Shown here: in pieces, positions 39,701-45,502 of the stretch
Layout of the letters: each line of letters begins with the position of its first letter
Position numbering within the stretch: the first letter of the stretch is position 1
Origin: Acidobacteriota bacterium
GTDB lineage: Bacteria > Acidobacteriota > G020349885
Direction of reading: 5' to 3'
DNA length: 64,000 nt
NCBI GenBank assembly: GCA_020349885.1
Contig: CP070701.1
Coordinates: 277,169 to 341,168, forward strand
Translations under genes and position numbers: made by a program
Notes under the pieces: generated by a model
The model's input: only the letters and a program-made list of their open reading frames with translations
Databases searched by the model: none
Told to the model about the DNA's origin: nothing

Positions 39701-40655
39701 CTACACGGTTACCTGGACCGTCGCGGCTTCGGCTTCAACCTACGACGTGGACGAGGATTGCGACGGGACGGCGGATTACACGACGTCCGATACGTTCCTC
39801 ACGCTGGCGAAAGCCGTTCCGGGCGTCTTCTGTTACCGCGTCCGCGCAGCGAACGATTGCGAGTACACGTGGTGGTCCGCCCCGGACTCGACAACGGTGG
39901 ACGGTCCGACGCCGACGATAACCCCGGACGGCCCGACGACTTTCTGCGAGGGCGGAAGCGTAACGCTGGATGCAGGCGCGTGGTCGGGCTACTCGTGGAG
40001 CACGGGGGCGACGACGCAGACCATCAACGTAACAACGGGCGGCTCGTACGCGGTGACGGTGACGGACGGAAACGGCTGCTCTGGCACGTCGGCGCCCGAG
40101 GAAGTGACGGTGAACCCGCTGCCGACGCCTGTGATTACCGAATCGGCGTGCGGCGTGCCGACGCCGAACAACGTTACGCTCGACGCGGGCGCGGGCTACT
40201 TGGCCTATCTCTGGAACACGGGCGCGAAAACGCGGACGATTGTCGTGGCGGGAAACGGCGCGTCATCCTACAGCGTGATAGTGACGGACGGCGACGGGTG
40301 CCAGGGCTCGGACAGCCACGGCCCGGTGCAGGACTGCGGCGCGCCGTCTCCTCCCGGCGAATGCTCCGGTCCCGGCGAGCCGCCGCTCATCTTCACGAGC
40401 GTGACGAACTTGACGTGGGAGCTGGACGCCGCCGCGACCGTCTATAACCTGTATCGTGGAGACGTGGCGCTTCTTCCGGACTACGGTGACTGCTACCAGG
40501 CGGACTTGCCGTCGAACTCGTTCGACGAAGCGGCGAGTCCGCCGGCGGGTGCGACGTGGTTCTACCTCGTGAGCGCGGAGAACGGAAACGGTGAAGGCCC
40601 TCTCGGCGTCGACTCGGACGGCGTGGAGCGAGTTCCCACAACAATCTGTCCGTAG
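33720..40655 (+). CDS. giant secreted Kelch-repeat protein
   Basis: The 2311-residue protein starts at TTG with GGAAGG 8 nt upstream and has a signal peptide ending near VWASG. Residues 25-300 are helical and charged, resembling SurA-type N domains. Two blocks of about 14 Kelch-like repeats each (about 334-1064 and 1301-1977) have the core HTAVWTGTEMIVWGG...GGRYDP.TD.W and a 45-57-residue period, enough for several beta-propellers. Between them is a pre-peptidase C-terminal-like domain (EENDTSPLASSLSVGE, DQDWLRF). The end has Ig/PKD-like modules and a fibronectin-like domain ending GVDSDGVERVPTTICP. A surface role is inferred. Confidence 0.88.
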   Translation: MRIRVLWLAAALAWVPSVWASGAELSFEERLYYQERIERVYYNHRTGAKPPFEETLSRETLANKVEKHLLQSALVEEQAQRGRSYALDEERLQRELERICRSTKAPGVLKELFAALDNNAYLVKEILVRPILAEKMTRALYRGDAEFHRPEREKAERILDEARLMKGGQMEATARVHGAEHLQTALRALRDASRRFPEEAEGRHEGRRDAPQGRGGNTVEIEPDELARRREELKGTERAPRMRETESGFAIERLLPSEPSELDVESILIRKRPYEEWFDKQVGELGVESLGVGEFYAEPSEPSTSQLQSSSTLDSPWEPLPSLSPLPTSDPCTPDSWVNTLGIAARDDHTAVWTGSEMVVWGGGYCGLGCTFDTGVRYDPSTDTWSATSTASAPSARARHTAIWTGTEMIVWGGQTNVTYFNTGGRYDPIADTWTATTTTGAPSGRRYHTAVWTGTEMIVWGGDDDAPGFFDDGGRYNPATDSWTATSTVGAPLARQEHTAVWASGILTPVMVVWGGWDVNTSNSGGFYDPATDTWTATSMGGVPSGRYKHSAVWTGSEMVVYGGIEYLYDTLGCIEPVFFPAYGETSTGGKYDPSTNSWSSMLSAPLTPRSEHTAVWTGTEMIVWGGRIYAGGFCPYSYDCYCDVWYHGDGARYDPVTDAWNITSPTGAPDARARHTAVWTGSEMIVWGGYYYAGGFNRTYHTGGRYDPSADTWIPMVNTGPSPRDSHTAVWTGAEMIVWGGKGSSSLSSTNTGGRYDPALDVWLDTSLTGAPSMRRFHTAVWTGTEMIVWGGYGGLVGGAKDDGGCYDPLSDSWTSTSTTNAPSARYYHTAVWTGTEMIVWGGFGCSDPPTCLLTAYLDTGGRYNPSTDSWTATGTTDAPSARYRHTAVWTGTEMIVWGGFGCSDPPTCSLTAYLDTGGRYDPATDSWMATSTASAPTAREYHTAVWTGNEMIVWGGYDGTASLDTGGRYQPSTDSWAPTSLVGVPSARSSHTAVWTGSETIVWGGGTDTGGKYSPSADSWAPTSTVNAPVPRSKHTATWTGAEMIIWGGTLATNSMGLYTPDCPAICVPLPTPSLQTPPSGVTVTSSTVPLRWYDVLGETGYEWQVFNDMCIADIAASGTTSVNQGSADVPLADGDYFWRVRAIGDGTWYCDSGWSECRGFTVFACAPEDGYEENDTSPLASSLSVGETQSHSLCDQDWLRFSADAAKTYEIRTLNLTGGADTLIELYRSDGVTLVDSDDNGGGGLASLITWTADETSDFLVRVLEPAGAYGSGKGYDVQLTCVANCGAGRGCWKDTKVSAPSPRYGHTAVWTGSEMIVWGAAGDSSGGRYDPSTKTWTPTSLIGAPSPRSDFTAVWTGSEMIVWGGDGGASGRLDTGARYDPSTDTWTPTSTVGAPPARYYHTAVWTGTEMIIWGGFGPGAGDTGGRYDPATDTWAPVSTTNAPSSRREHTAVWTGTEMVVWGGYDGSFLDTGGRYNPATDTWTATSTVGVPTGRYKHTAVWTGTEMIVWGGYDGSFLDTGGRYDPSTDTWTATTMTGAPFARERHSVVWSGTEMIVWGGYNNTGPWPYRRNDGARYNPATDSWTATTMTNAPSIRSDHTAVWTGTEMIVWAGDWGGSNSGAHYDPATDSWIEMPRYGVPEPRWIDGAVWTGTEMIVWGGYSIGNRLDTGGRYDPAADSWTETAESGAPSARSSHSTIWTGTEMIVWGGYDGSTEVDTGGRYDPITDSWQATSTAGAPAARLSHSAVWTGTEMIVWGGYDTVGLTDTGGRYDPATDTWQPMSTAGAPSARARHTAVWTGTEMIVWGGYGSSPSYKNDGGRYNPSTDSWTPVTLVDAPMGRHYHTAVWTDTEMIVWGGSDSSDHFNSGGRYDPTSDSWAATQLFGAPSERDSHSSIWTGKEMIVWGGSMGSERFNDGSRYDPVTDTWKSLPTAGAPSARYNHAAVWAPEYGQMIVWGGGTSSRSFDSGGVYTLPPDVPTISCPPTACVGTPYTVTWTVAASASTYDVDEDCDGTADYTTSDTFLTLAKAVPGVFCYRVRAANDCEYTWWSAPDSTTVDGPTPTITPDGPTTFCEGGSVTLDAGAWSGYSWSTGATTQTINVTTGGSYAVTVTDGNGCSGTSAPEEVTVNPLPTPVITESACGVPTPNNVTLDAGAGYLAYLWNTGAKTRTIVVAGNGASSYSVIVTDGDGCQGSDSHGPVQDCGAPSPPGECSGPGEPPLIFTSVTNLTWELDAAATVYNLYRGDVALLPDYGDCYQADLPSNSFDEAASPPAGATWFYLVSAENGNGEGPLGVDSDGVERVPTTICP
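34281..34356. repeat. interleaved inverted repeats inside the Kelch gene
   Basis: Three perfect inverted-repeat pairs occur in the order A-B-C-A'-B'-C': GCCCTTCGTGACG (34281-34293 and 34326-34338), CGTCCCGCCG (34294-34303 and 34338-34347), and CCTGAGGAG (34308-34316 and 34348-34356). The segment is translated in frame in the N-terminal region. It looks like an intergenic palindromic element captured by the gene. Confidence 0.8.
36229..36481. repeat. near-identical 171-bp tandem duplication in the Kelch gene
   Basis: The text from GGAACGGAGATGATTGTTTG through TGTTCTGATCCTCCTACATG to GACACCGGCGGACG recurs with a period of 171 bp (57 codons) and almost no differences. Other repeats are much more diverged, so this duplication is recent. 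Confidence 0.8.
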
Positions 40656-40674
40656 GCGCACCCGCCGCTCAAAC

Positions 40675-40703
40675 TTGCAACCGCCCGCCGGTTTATGTGT
40701 AAT
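40675..40703 (+). promoter_or_regulatory. start-adjacent promoter of the M24 gene
   Basis: TTGCAA (40675-40680), 17-nt spacer, TGTAAT (40698-40703), then 5 nt to the ATG at 40709 with no Shine-Dalgarno. A leaderless transcript is likely. Confidence 0.6.
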
Positions 40704-40708
40704 GTCGT

Positions 40709-41896
40709 ATGGGCAAGCCATCTGTTGAAAGTGTCGTCGTACCCGAGGAGGAATTTTCAAGCCGCGTTTCAAGGACCAGGCAAAAAATGGTCGCTAGCGG
40801 CATCGACGTGCTGGTCGTTTTTTCCGGACCCGGCAGCTTAAGGTACGGGCAGCGCGGGCACGTGCTCTACCTCTCGGGATACGAGCCTTACTTCGGGGAC
40901 TGCATGATGATACTCGCGGCGGATGAAAAACACGAGCCGTTGCTGGAGACCGACTCGGCGAACTATTTTCCGGAAGAATGCACCTGGATTACGAACGTGG
41001 TTGAAACCGGAGATCATATCAAAGTGATAAAGGAGTATTTGTCGGATACGGGTCTCACGAAAGGCAGGGTCGGTATTGCCGGCGAATATTCCGTCAGCCC
41101 GGCGTTGTATCTCCGTATGATTGACCGGCTCAAACCCGCGGAAACCGTGCCGGCCTCAAAAATCCTCGAGTCCGAGCGTGCGGTGAAATCCGATTTTGAG
41201 CTGGGTTGCCTCAAAAAGGCCGCCGAGATTGCGGCGAAAGGATTCTTTGCGGCGGCTGATTTCATCAAACCCGGCGTCACCGAGTCCGATATCGTCGGGG
41301 AGGTGGAAAGGGTATGCAGAAGACATGGCTCGCAATTCTTTCCCCACTATACGATGGTCGTTTCAGGAAATGATGAAGTACATGGAAGTAACTGGTGGAA
41401 GTGCGGCGGGAGAACGATAGAAGCCGGGGATCCGATCAGTATGGATTTCGGCACCATGTATAACAATTATTGCTGTGATCTTTGCCGTCCGTACGTCGTC
41501 GGGAAAGCATCGGATAAACAAAAAGACGTCCTGAAAGTCCTGCTTGAATCGCACCATGCGGCGGCGGAAGCGGCCAAGCCGGGCGTGATGGTATCAGCGG
41601 TGGATGCGGCGCATAATAAAGTTGTGACCGCTGCATGGGGTGATCAGGAGGACTGGTGGGGGCTCGGCCATGGCGTGGGGCTCGAGGTGCACGAGTGGCC
41701 GTTTATCGGCTACCATCACATTGTTGACGAGGATGCTTATAAAGATGTTCCGCTTGAGGAGAATATGGTGATTTCCCTGGAGCCGTCGATTTCCTTTCCG
41801 GATGTAGGAGATTTCCAGATCGAGGATCAGTTCGTCGTGACGAAGGGCGGCGCGGTGCGGTTGAACGACATTCCGCATAAGATTTTTGAAATTTGA
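40709..41896 (+). CDS. M24 family metallopeptidase (Xaa-Pro peptidase/creatinase fold)
   Basis: The 395-residue protein has an N-terminal creatinase-type domain (about 1-160) and a C-terminal pita-bread domain. Candidate metal ligands are visible: Asp in SMDFGTM, Asp in CCDLCRP, His in GLGHGVGLEVHE, Glu in SLEPSIS and Glu in IEDQFVV. It could be an Xaa-Pro aminopeptidase or dipeptidase; M24 folds also include creatinase, ectoine hydrolase and DddP-type lyase, so the substrate is open. A cupin gene follows 25 nt after its stop. GC content is lower than in the neighbouring Kelch gene. Confidence 0.85.
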   Translation: MGKPSVESVVVPEEEFSSRVSRTRQKMVASGIDVLVVFSGPGSLRYGQRGHVLYLSGYEPYFGDCMMILAADEKHEPLLETDSANYFPEECTWITNVVETGDHIKVIKEYLSDTGLTKGRVGIAGEYSVSPALYLRMIDRLKPAETVPASKILESERAVKSDFELGCLKKAAEIAAKGFFAAADFIKPGVTESDIVGEVERVCRRHGSQFFPHYTMVVSGNDEVHGSNWWKCGGRTIEAGDPISMDFGTMYNNYCCDLCRPYVVGKASDKQKDVLKVLLESHHAAAEAAKPGVMVSAVDAAHNKVVTAAWGDQEDWWGLGHGVGLEVHEWPFIGYHHIVDEDAYKDVPLEENMVISLEPSISFPDVGDFQIEDQFVVTKGGAVRLNDIPHKIFEI

Positions 41897-41921
41897 GAAA
41901 CAACGATTTTATGGAGGCAAA

Positions 41922-42374
41922 ATGACCGATCAAAACCCGGAACCCGGAGTACTGACAAGCAGAAATTTTAAATTCAACGGCCTCGACGACCTTGTGCCGG
42001 GCAGCCGGTATACGGAAATAAAGGAAGCGGAAGGGTTCGGCGGTTTCGGGCTTTATTTTATGGAGCCCGGCAGCCAGACAACCGTTTTCTCCCTGGAAAG
42101 TGAAGACGATGGCACGGCCGATGAATACTACGGCCCCTGTTTCGAGTTTTACTTTCTCATTTCCGGCGAGATAACGATGTATTGGGGGAAGGACGCGGCC
42201 AAGCTGAAGAAAGGCGAAGAAAACGAATTACATCTGAAAGCCGGTGATTTCGGATGCTGGGAAAAGGGATGGAAGTTCTCGGCAAAGAACACGGGAGAAA
42301 TCCCGGCCATGTTTTTCTGGGGACTTGAGGAACCCCCCGAGGGCGTTGTGGGGAGAGCGGCCCCTGTGACCTGA
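41922..42374 (+). CDS. cupin-fold protein
   Basis: The 150-residue protein has the double-stranded beta-helix pattern: FEFYFLISGEITMYWG for motif 1 and LKAGDFGCWEKGWKF for motif 2. The usual HxH metal ligands of motif 1 are missing, so metal binding is doubtful. GGAGG lies just before the ATG at 41922, which is preferred to one at 41886 inside the M24 gene. It is co-transcribed with the M24 gene and converges on the hemerythrin gene 7 nt away. A role in binding or processing the same small molecule is inferred only. Confidence 0.75.
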   Translation: MTDQNPEPGVLTSRNFKFNGLDDLVPGSRYTEIKEAEGFGGFGLYFMEPGSQTTVFSLESEDDGTADEYYGPCFEFYFLISGEITMYWGKDAAKLKKGEENELHLKAGDFGCWEKGWKFSAKNTGEIPAMFFWGLEEPPEGVVGRAAPVT

Positions 42375-42381
42375 TTTGCGG

Positions 42382-42936
42382 CTACGCCTCCGGCGTAAAG
42401 CAGCAGTAGCCGATCTTATCGCACGCCTCTTTGAGGCGCTTCCACGTGTCCGCCTCGGGGATGGCGCGAAGGGCCATGGGGTAAAGGACGTGGTTCTCCT
42501 TGTGGATGTGCGCGCGGAGCATCTCGACGAGGACGCGGGCCGGCTCCGCAAGGCGGTTCTTGAACTCGGAGAGTTCCATGCCCCCGCTCTCCTTGGCGAG
42601 GGCCTCGAGTTCGTGTTTGAGCTTCCGGAGCTCCTGGTGCTCCGCCCTCATCACCCGGGTCGGGCCCTGAATCATGCGCCGCTCAAGCTCTGTGAAGAGC
42701 GCCTCCTCCTCGCGCTGGTGGTGAGGCTCGGCGCCTATGAGGTGCCCGGCGAGGTGCGCGAGCGTCTCGCGGGTATTTTCTGGAACCGCCGCACCTTCCG
42801 CCTTCCCGACATCCTCCGCGAACGCCTCGAGCTTGTCGAGGACGTCGAGAATAATCTCGTGCTCGCTCATCATGGTGTGGAGGACGTGGCCCGCAGGCAG
42901 CGTGGTTTTGAAGTCAGGGTTGTCTTGTGGTCTCAT
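42382..42936 (-). CDS. hemerythrin HHE domain protein
   Basis: The 184-residue four-helix protein carries the His/Glu set of an HHE di-iron site: SEHEIIL near residue 25, HHQREEEALFTELE, MRAEHQEL and HIHKENHVLYPM. Such domains bind oxygen or nitric oxide or store iron. The C-terminal Cys pair (GYCCFTPEA) is unusual. GAGGAG lies 7 nt before the ATG. It is a single gene with no obvious partner. Confidence 0.85.
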   Translation of the reverse strand: MRPQDNPDFKTTLPAGHVLHTMMSEHEIILDVLDKLEAFAEDVGKAEGAAVPENTRETLAHLAGHLIGAEPHHQREEEALFTELERRMIQGPTRVMRAEHQELRKLKHELEALAKESGGMELSEFKNRLAEPARVLVEMLRAHIHKENHVLYPMALRAIPEADTWKRLKEACDKIGYCCFTPEA

Positions 42937-43067
42937 AGGGGTCTCCTCGAAGTTTTTCGCTTAACCGTTCATATGCTCCCGTTAGTTTAGCATTTTTTTC
43001 GCTATAGCTGGCCCGCGAGGGGCGTCATGAGGGCTATTTTTTTGAGGTTTTAAAATTCAAAATTAAC
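42937..43067. other. AT-rich leader and upstream region of the hemerythrin gene
   Basis: It holds the Shine-Dalgarno of the hemerythrin gene and AT-rich text (AAATTCAAAATTAACTTG) leading into the next promoter. No gene is visible. Confidence 0.4.
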
Positions 43068-43096
43068 TTGCAAAATGGCCGTTGATTGTGTATAAT
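43068..43096 (+). promoter_or_regulatory. consensus sigma-70 promoter of a short transcript
   Basis: TTGCAA (43068-43073), 17-nt spacer, TATAAT (43091-43096). It reads into a 19-codon ORF and a GC-rich hairpin. It shares TTGCAAA, CCGTT and ATAATGAGG.ATTA with the promoter at 43315-43343. Confidence 0.75.
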
Positions 43097-43123
43097 GAGG
43101 TATTAAGGTATGGAAAGGCGAGC

Positions 43124-43183
43124 ATGCATAAGCACGTGAGGCGGTGCAGTTGCCCGAATTGCAGAAAGGGGTTTTTATTCTAG
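43124..43183 (+). CDS. 19-residue Cys-rich micro-ORF
   Basis: ATG at 43124 is preceded by GGAAAGG at 5 nt. It encodes MHKHVRRCSCPNCRKGFLF before TAG. The CxCxxC arrangement with two nearby His residues could bind a metal. It lies about 20 nt downstream of a consensus promoter and 40 nt upstream of a hairpin. Alternatives are a leader peptide or a chance ORF in a small RNA. Confidence 0.4.
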   Translation: MHKHVRRCSCPNCRKGFLF

Positions 43184-43224
43184 GGTAGCGTTTTATTCAC
43201 AGGCTTCTCTCCTCCCTTGTTCAG

Positions 43225-43250
43225 GCGGGCGATCCTCCCGGGTCGCCCGC
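43225..43250 (+). terminator. GC-rich hairpin ending the short transcript
   Basis: GCGGGCGA-N10-TCGCCCGC is a perfect 8-bp stem. The following bases (TTGGCTATGTTTGG) are only weakly T-rich, so termination is possible but unproven. Confidence 0.45.
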
Positions 43251-43275
43251 TTGGCTATGTTTGGAAAGGGCTCAA

Positions 43276-43334
43276 CACTAACGAGCGGCGCCCCTCAAAA
43301 GTTCCCGGTGAAATTTGCAAACGCCCGTTAGTGC
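43276..43334. promoter_or_regulatory. inverted repeat flanking the sensor-kinase promoter
   Basis: CACTAACGAGCG (43276-43287) and its near inverse CGCCCGTTAGTG (43322-43333) flank the -35 box at 43315-43320. This is a candidate operator or transcript hairpin. Confidence 0.4.
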
Positions 43335-43343
43335 CTACATAAT
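43315..43343 (+). promoter_or_regulatory. promoter of the two-component system
   Basis: TTGCAA (43315-43320), 17-nt spacer, CATAAT (43338-43343), about 110 nt before the kinase start. It resembles the promoter at 43068-43096. Confidence 0.55.
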
Positions 43344-43462
43344 GAGGCATTATTCCTTACTCCTTGGGGATGTTTTCGATGACCGTTGCCTTGCTCTACG
43401 CCTCGGCGGGCGCCGATTCCCCCGAAGGCGCGACCTTCACCTCTTTGCGCTAGCGGCACGAC

Positions 43463-45502
43463 GTGATGATGGACGAAGTTTTTCCCCGGACGGAACGCTC
43501 GTGGAGAAAGCGCCTGCAGCGCGTCAGCATGCGGACCAAGATCGTGGTCCCGATGGCGGCCCTCGCCATCATTCCGGCGATGGTCGTCGGCGTTTTCAGC
43601 ATCTCGCGCACGCGGGGCTCACTGAAGGAGAGCACCGTCCAGCTCATAGGGTTCGACACGGTTTCGAGGGCGCAGGAGGTGCAGGAATTCCTCCAAGCTG
43701 TTTTCAAGGACCTGCGCTTCCTGGCCCAGAGCAGGGTGATACGCGGCCTCGCCGCCGCGGAAGCGTCGGGAACGACCGGGCGGATCGCCGCCCTGCGGAA
43801 GGAGGCGGAGCGGGAGTTTCTCCTCTTCTCCCAGGGCAGGCGCGCCTACTACCAGCTTAGGTACCTCGACAGCACGGGGCGCGAGGTCGTGCGGCTGAAC
43901 GTCGAAAACGGTCAGCCGTCCGTCGTTCCCCCCGAGGAATTGCAGGACAAGAGCACGCGCTACTACGTGAAAGCCGGCATGGCGCTGGAGCCTGGAGAGG
44001 TGTACATCTCGCCCATGGACCTGAACATCGAGCGCGGAAAGGTGGAGGTGCCCCACCGGGAGGTCGTCCGTTACGTCACGCCCGTCGAGGGGGACGGGGA
44101 GGGGGGAGGGGGCCTGGTGGTGATAAACGTCTACGCCGATTACCTTTTCTCGTTGATAAGCCCCTTTCCCCCCAATACCGAGGCATGGCTTGTCGGAGAC
44201 GACGGCGCGTACCTGAGCTATTTCGGCGACTCGGAGGAAAAACGCCATCTCTACCGGCTGGAGGCGCAGCGCCGCCTCTCCGCGGATTACTCTCCGGCGG
44301 AAGTTTCCGCCATCCTGCAGGACGGGAGCAGGCAGCGGGCCCTTGAGACCGCCAGCCACCTGGTGCTGTCCGCGCCCATCGCGTTCGGCGAAAAGGCGAG
44401 CGCCCGCCGGTGGTGGCTTTTGATCGCCTACCCCGAGGCCGCCATCAGCAGCCGCGTCCGGCCTCTTCCGGTTTTCCTTTCCGTGGTGCTGGTGCTGGTC
44501 GTCACCGCGGCCGCCGTCACGGGCGTACTCGTGTCCCACTACCTTTCACGCCCGATGTCGCTCCTGCGCCAGGCCACGCGGGAAGTCGTGGCGGGCAACC
44601 TGTGGAAGCAGGCCGAGGTCGCAACGGGGGGCACGATCGAGGGCCTGGCGTCGGACATCAACGTCATGACGCAGAGACTCCGGGAGGCCCAGGAGCGGCT
44701 CGGCACGTGGGACGAGGAGCTCGCGGCTGAGGTCGCGCGCCAGACGGAGCGGCTGAGCAAGCTGCAGACCGGCCTTGCGCGCGCCGACAAGCTGTCGTCC
44801 ATCGGACAGATGACCGCCGGCGTCATGCACGAGATCGGAAATCCCCTCGCCGCCCTCAAAACGAAGATCCAGGTTGCCCAGGAGGACGGGAAAAATTGTC
44901 CCGACTGCCAGGCGCTTCTCGAAGAGACCATGAAGGAGGTGGACCGCCTTTCCATGTTCCTCCGGTCGTTCTCGCGCCTGGCCAGACTCAGCCATCCGAA
45001 CTTCCAGGACGTGTCGCTGGTGGATCTGGTTAAAGAGGTGGCCCTTCTCGTGGACTCGGAGCTCCAGCGAAGGAAGGTCACCCCGCGCCTGGAGCTCGCG
45101 GGCGACACGCCGCACGTCCGCGGGGACGGAAACCAGCTTCGACAGCTCCTTATCAATCTGCTTTTCAACGCCGCGGACGCCTCCTCGCCCGGCGCGGAGA
45201 TTCTCGTCAGGACGGGGCTCGGGTGCGAGAGCGCGAACATTCAGGACCCGAGCGCGGGAGCTTTTCTCGAGGTCGTCGACCGGGGCAAGGGCATAGCCCC
45301 CGAGCGCCTGGGAAAAATCTGGGACCCGTTCTTCACGACGAAGCCCGAGGGCACGGGTCTCGGGCTGGCGATATGCCGCCAGATTATCGAGGAGCACGGC
45401 GGCGCGATCCGCGTGAAAAGCGCGCCCGGCGCCGGAACGACCATCACGGTGGAGCTTCCCGGAAGGCCGCCCGCCCGCACCGAAGACCGGCCGCGAGTCT
45501 GA
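43463..45502 (+). CDS. NtrB-type sensor histidine kinase with periplasmic Cache-like domain
   Basis: The 679-residue kinase has a first membrane span (about 30-48, PMAALAIIPAMVVGVF), a large periplasmic sensor (about 50-330, YYQLRYLDSTGREVVRLN) resembling double-Cache domains, and a second span (about 335-355). HAMP, coiled coil, HisKA with the phospho-His in AGVMHEIGNPLAALK (about H456) and an HATPase domain (DRGKGIAPERLGKIWDPFFTTK) follow. The start is one of GTG 43463, ATG 43466 or ATG 43469. Its stop overlaps the regulator ATG (TGATG). It likely senses a small extracytoplasmic ligand and phosphorylates the sigma-54 activator. Confidence 0.9.
   Translation: MMMDEVFPRTERSWRKRLQRVSMRTKIVVPMAALAIIPAMVVGVFSISRTRGSLKESTVQLIGFDTVSRAQEVQEFLQAVFKDLRFLAQSRVIRGLAAAEASGTTGRIAALRKEAEREFLLFSQGRRAYYQLRYLDSTGREVVRLNVENGQPSVVPPEELQDKSTRYYVKAGMALEPGEVYISPMDLNIERGKVEVPHREVVRYVTPVEGDGEGGGGLVVINVYADYLFSLISPFPPNTEAWLVGDDGAYLSYFGDSEEKRHLYRLEAQRRLSADYSPAEVSAILQDGSRQRALETASHLVLSAPIAFGEKASARRWWLLIAYPEAAISSRVRPLPVFLSVVLVLVVTAAAVTGVLVSHYLSRPMSLLRQATREVVAGNLWKQAEVATGGTIEGLASDINVMTQRLREAQERLGTWDEELAAEVARQTERLSKLQTGLARADKLSSIGQMTAGVMHEIGNPLAALKTKIQVAQEDGKNCPDCQALLEETMKEVDRLSMFLRSFSRLARLSHPNFQDVSLVDLVKEVALLVDSELQRRKVTPRLELAGDTPHVRGDGNQLRQLLINLLFNAADASSPGAEILVRTGLGCESANIQDPSAGAFLEVVDRGKGIAPERLGKIWDPFFTTKPEGTGLGLAICRQIIEEHGGAIRVKSAPGAGTTITVELPGRPPARTEDRPRV

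Noticed and set aside
43315-43860. 181-codon frame overlapping the kinase start
   Set aside because: It overlaps the kinase in another frame and has no recognisable domain.
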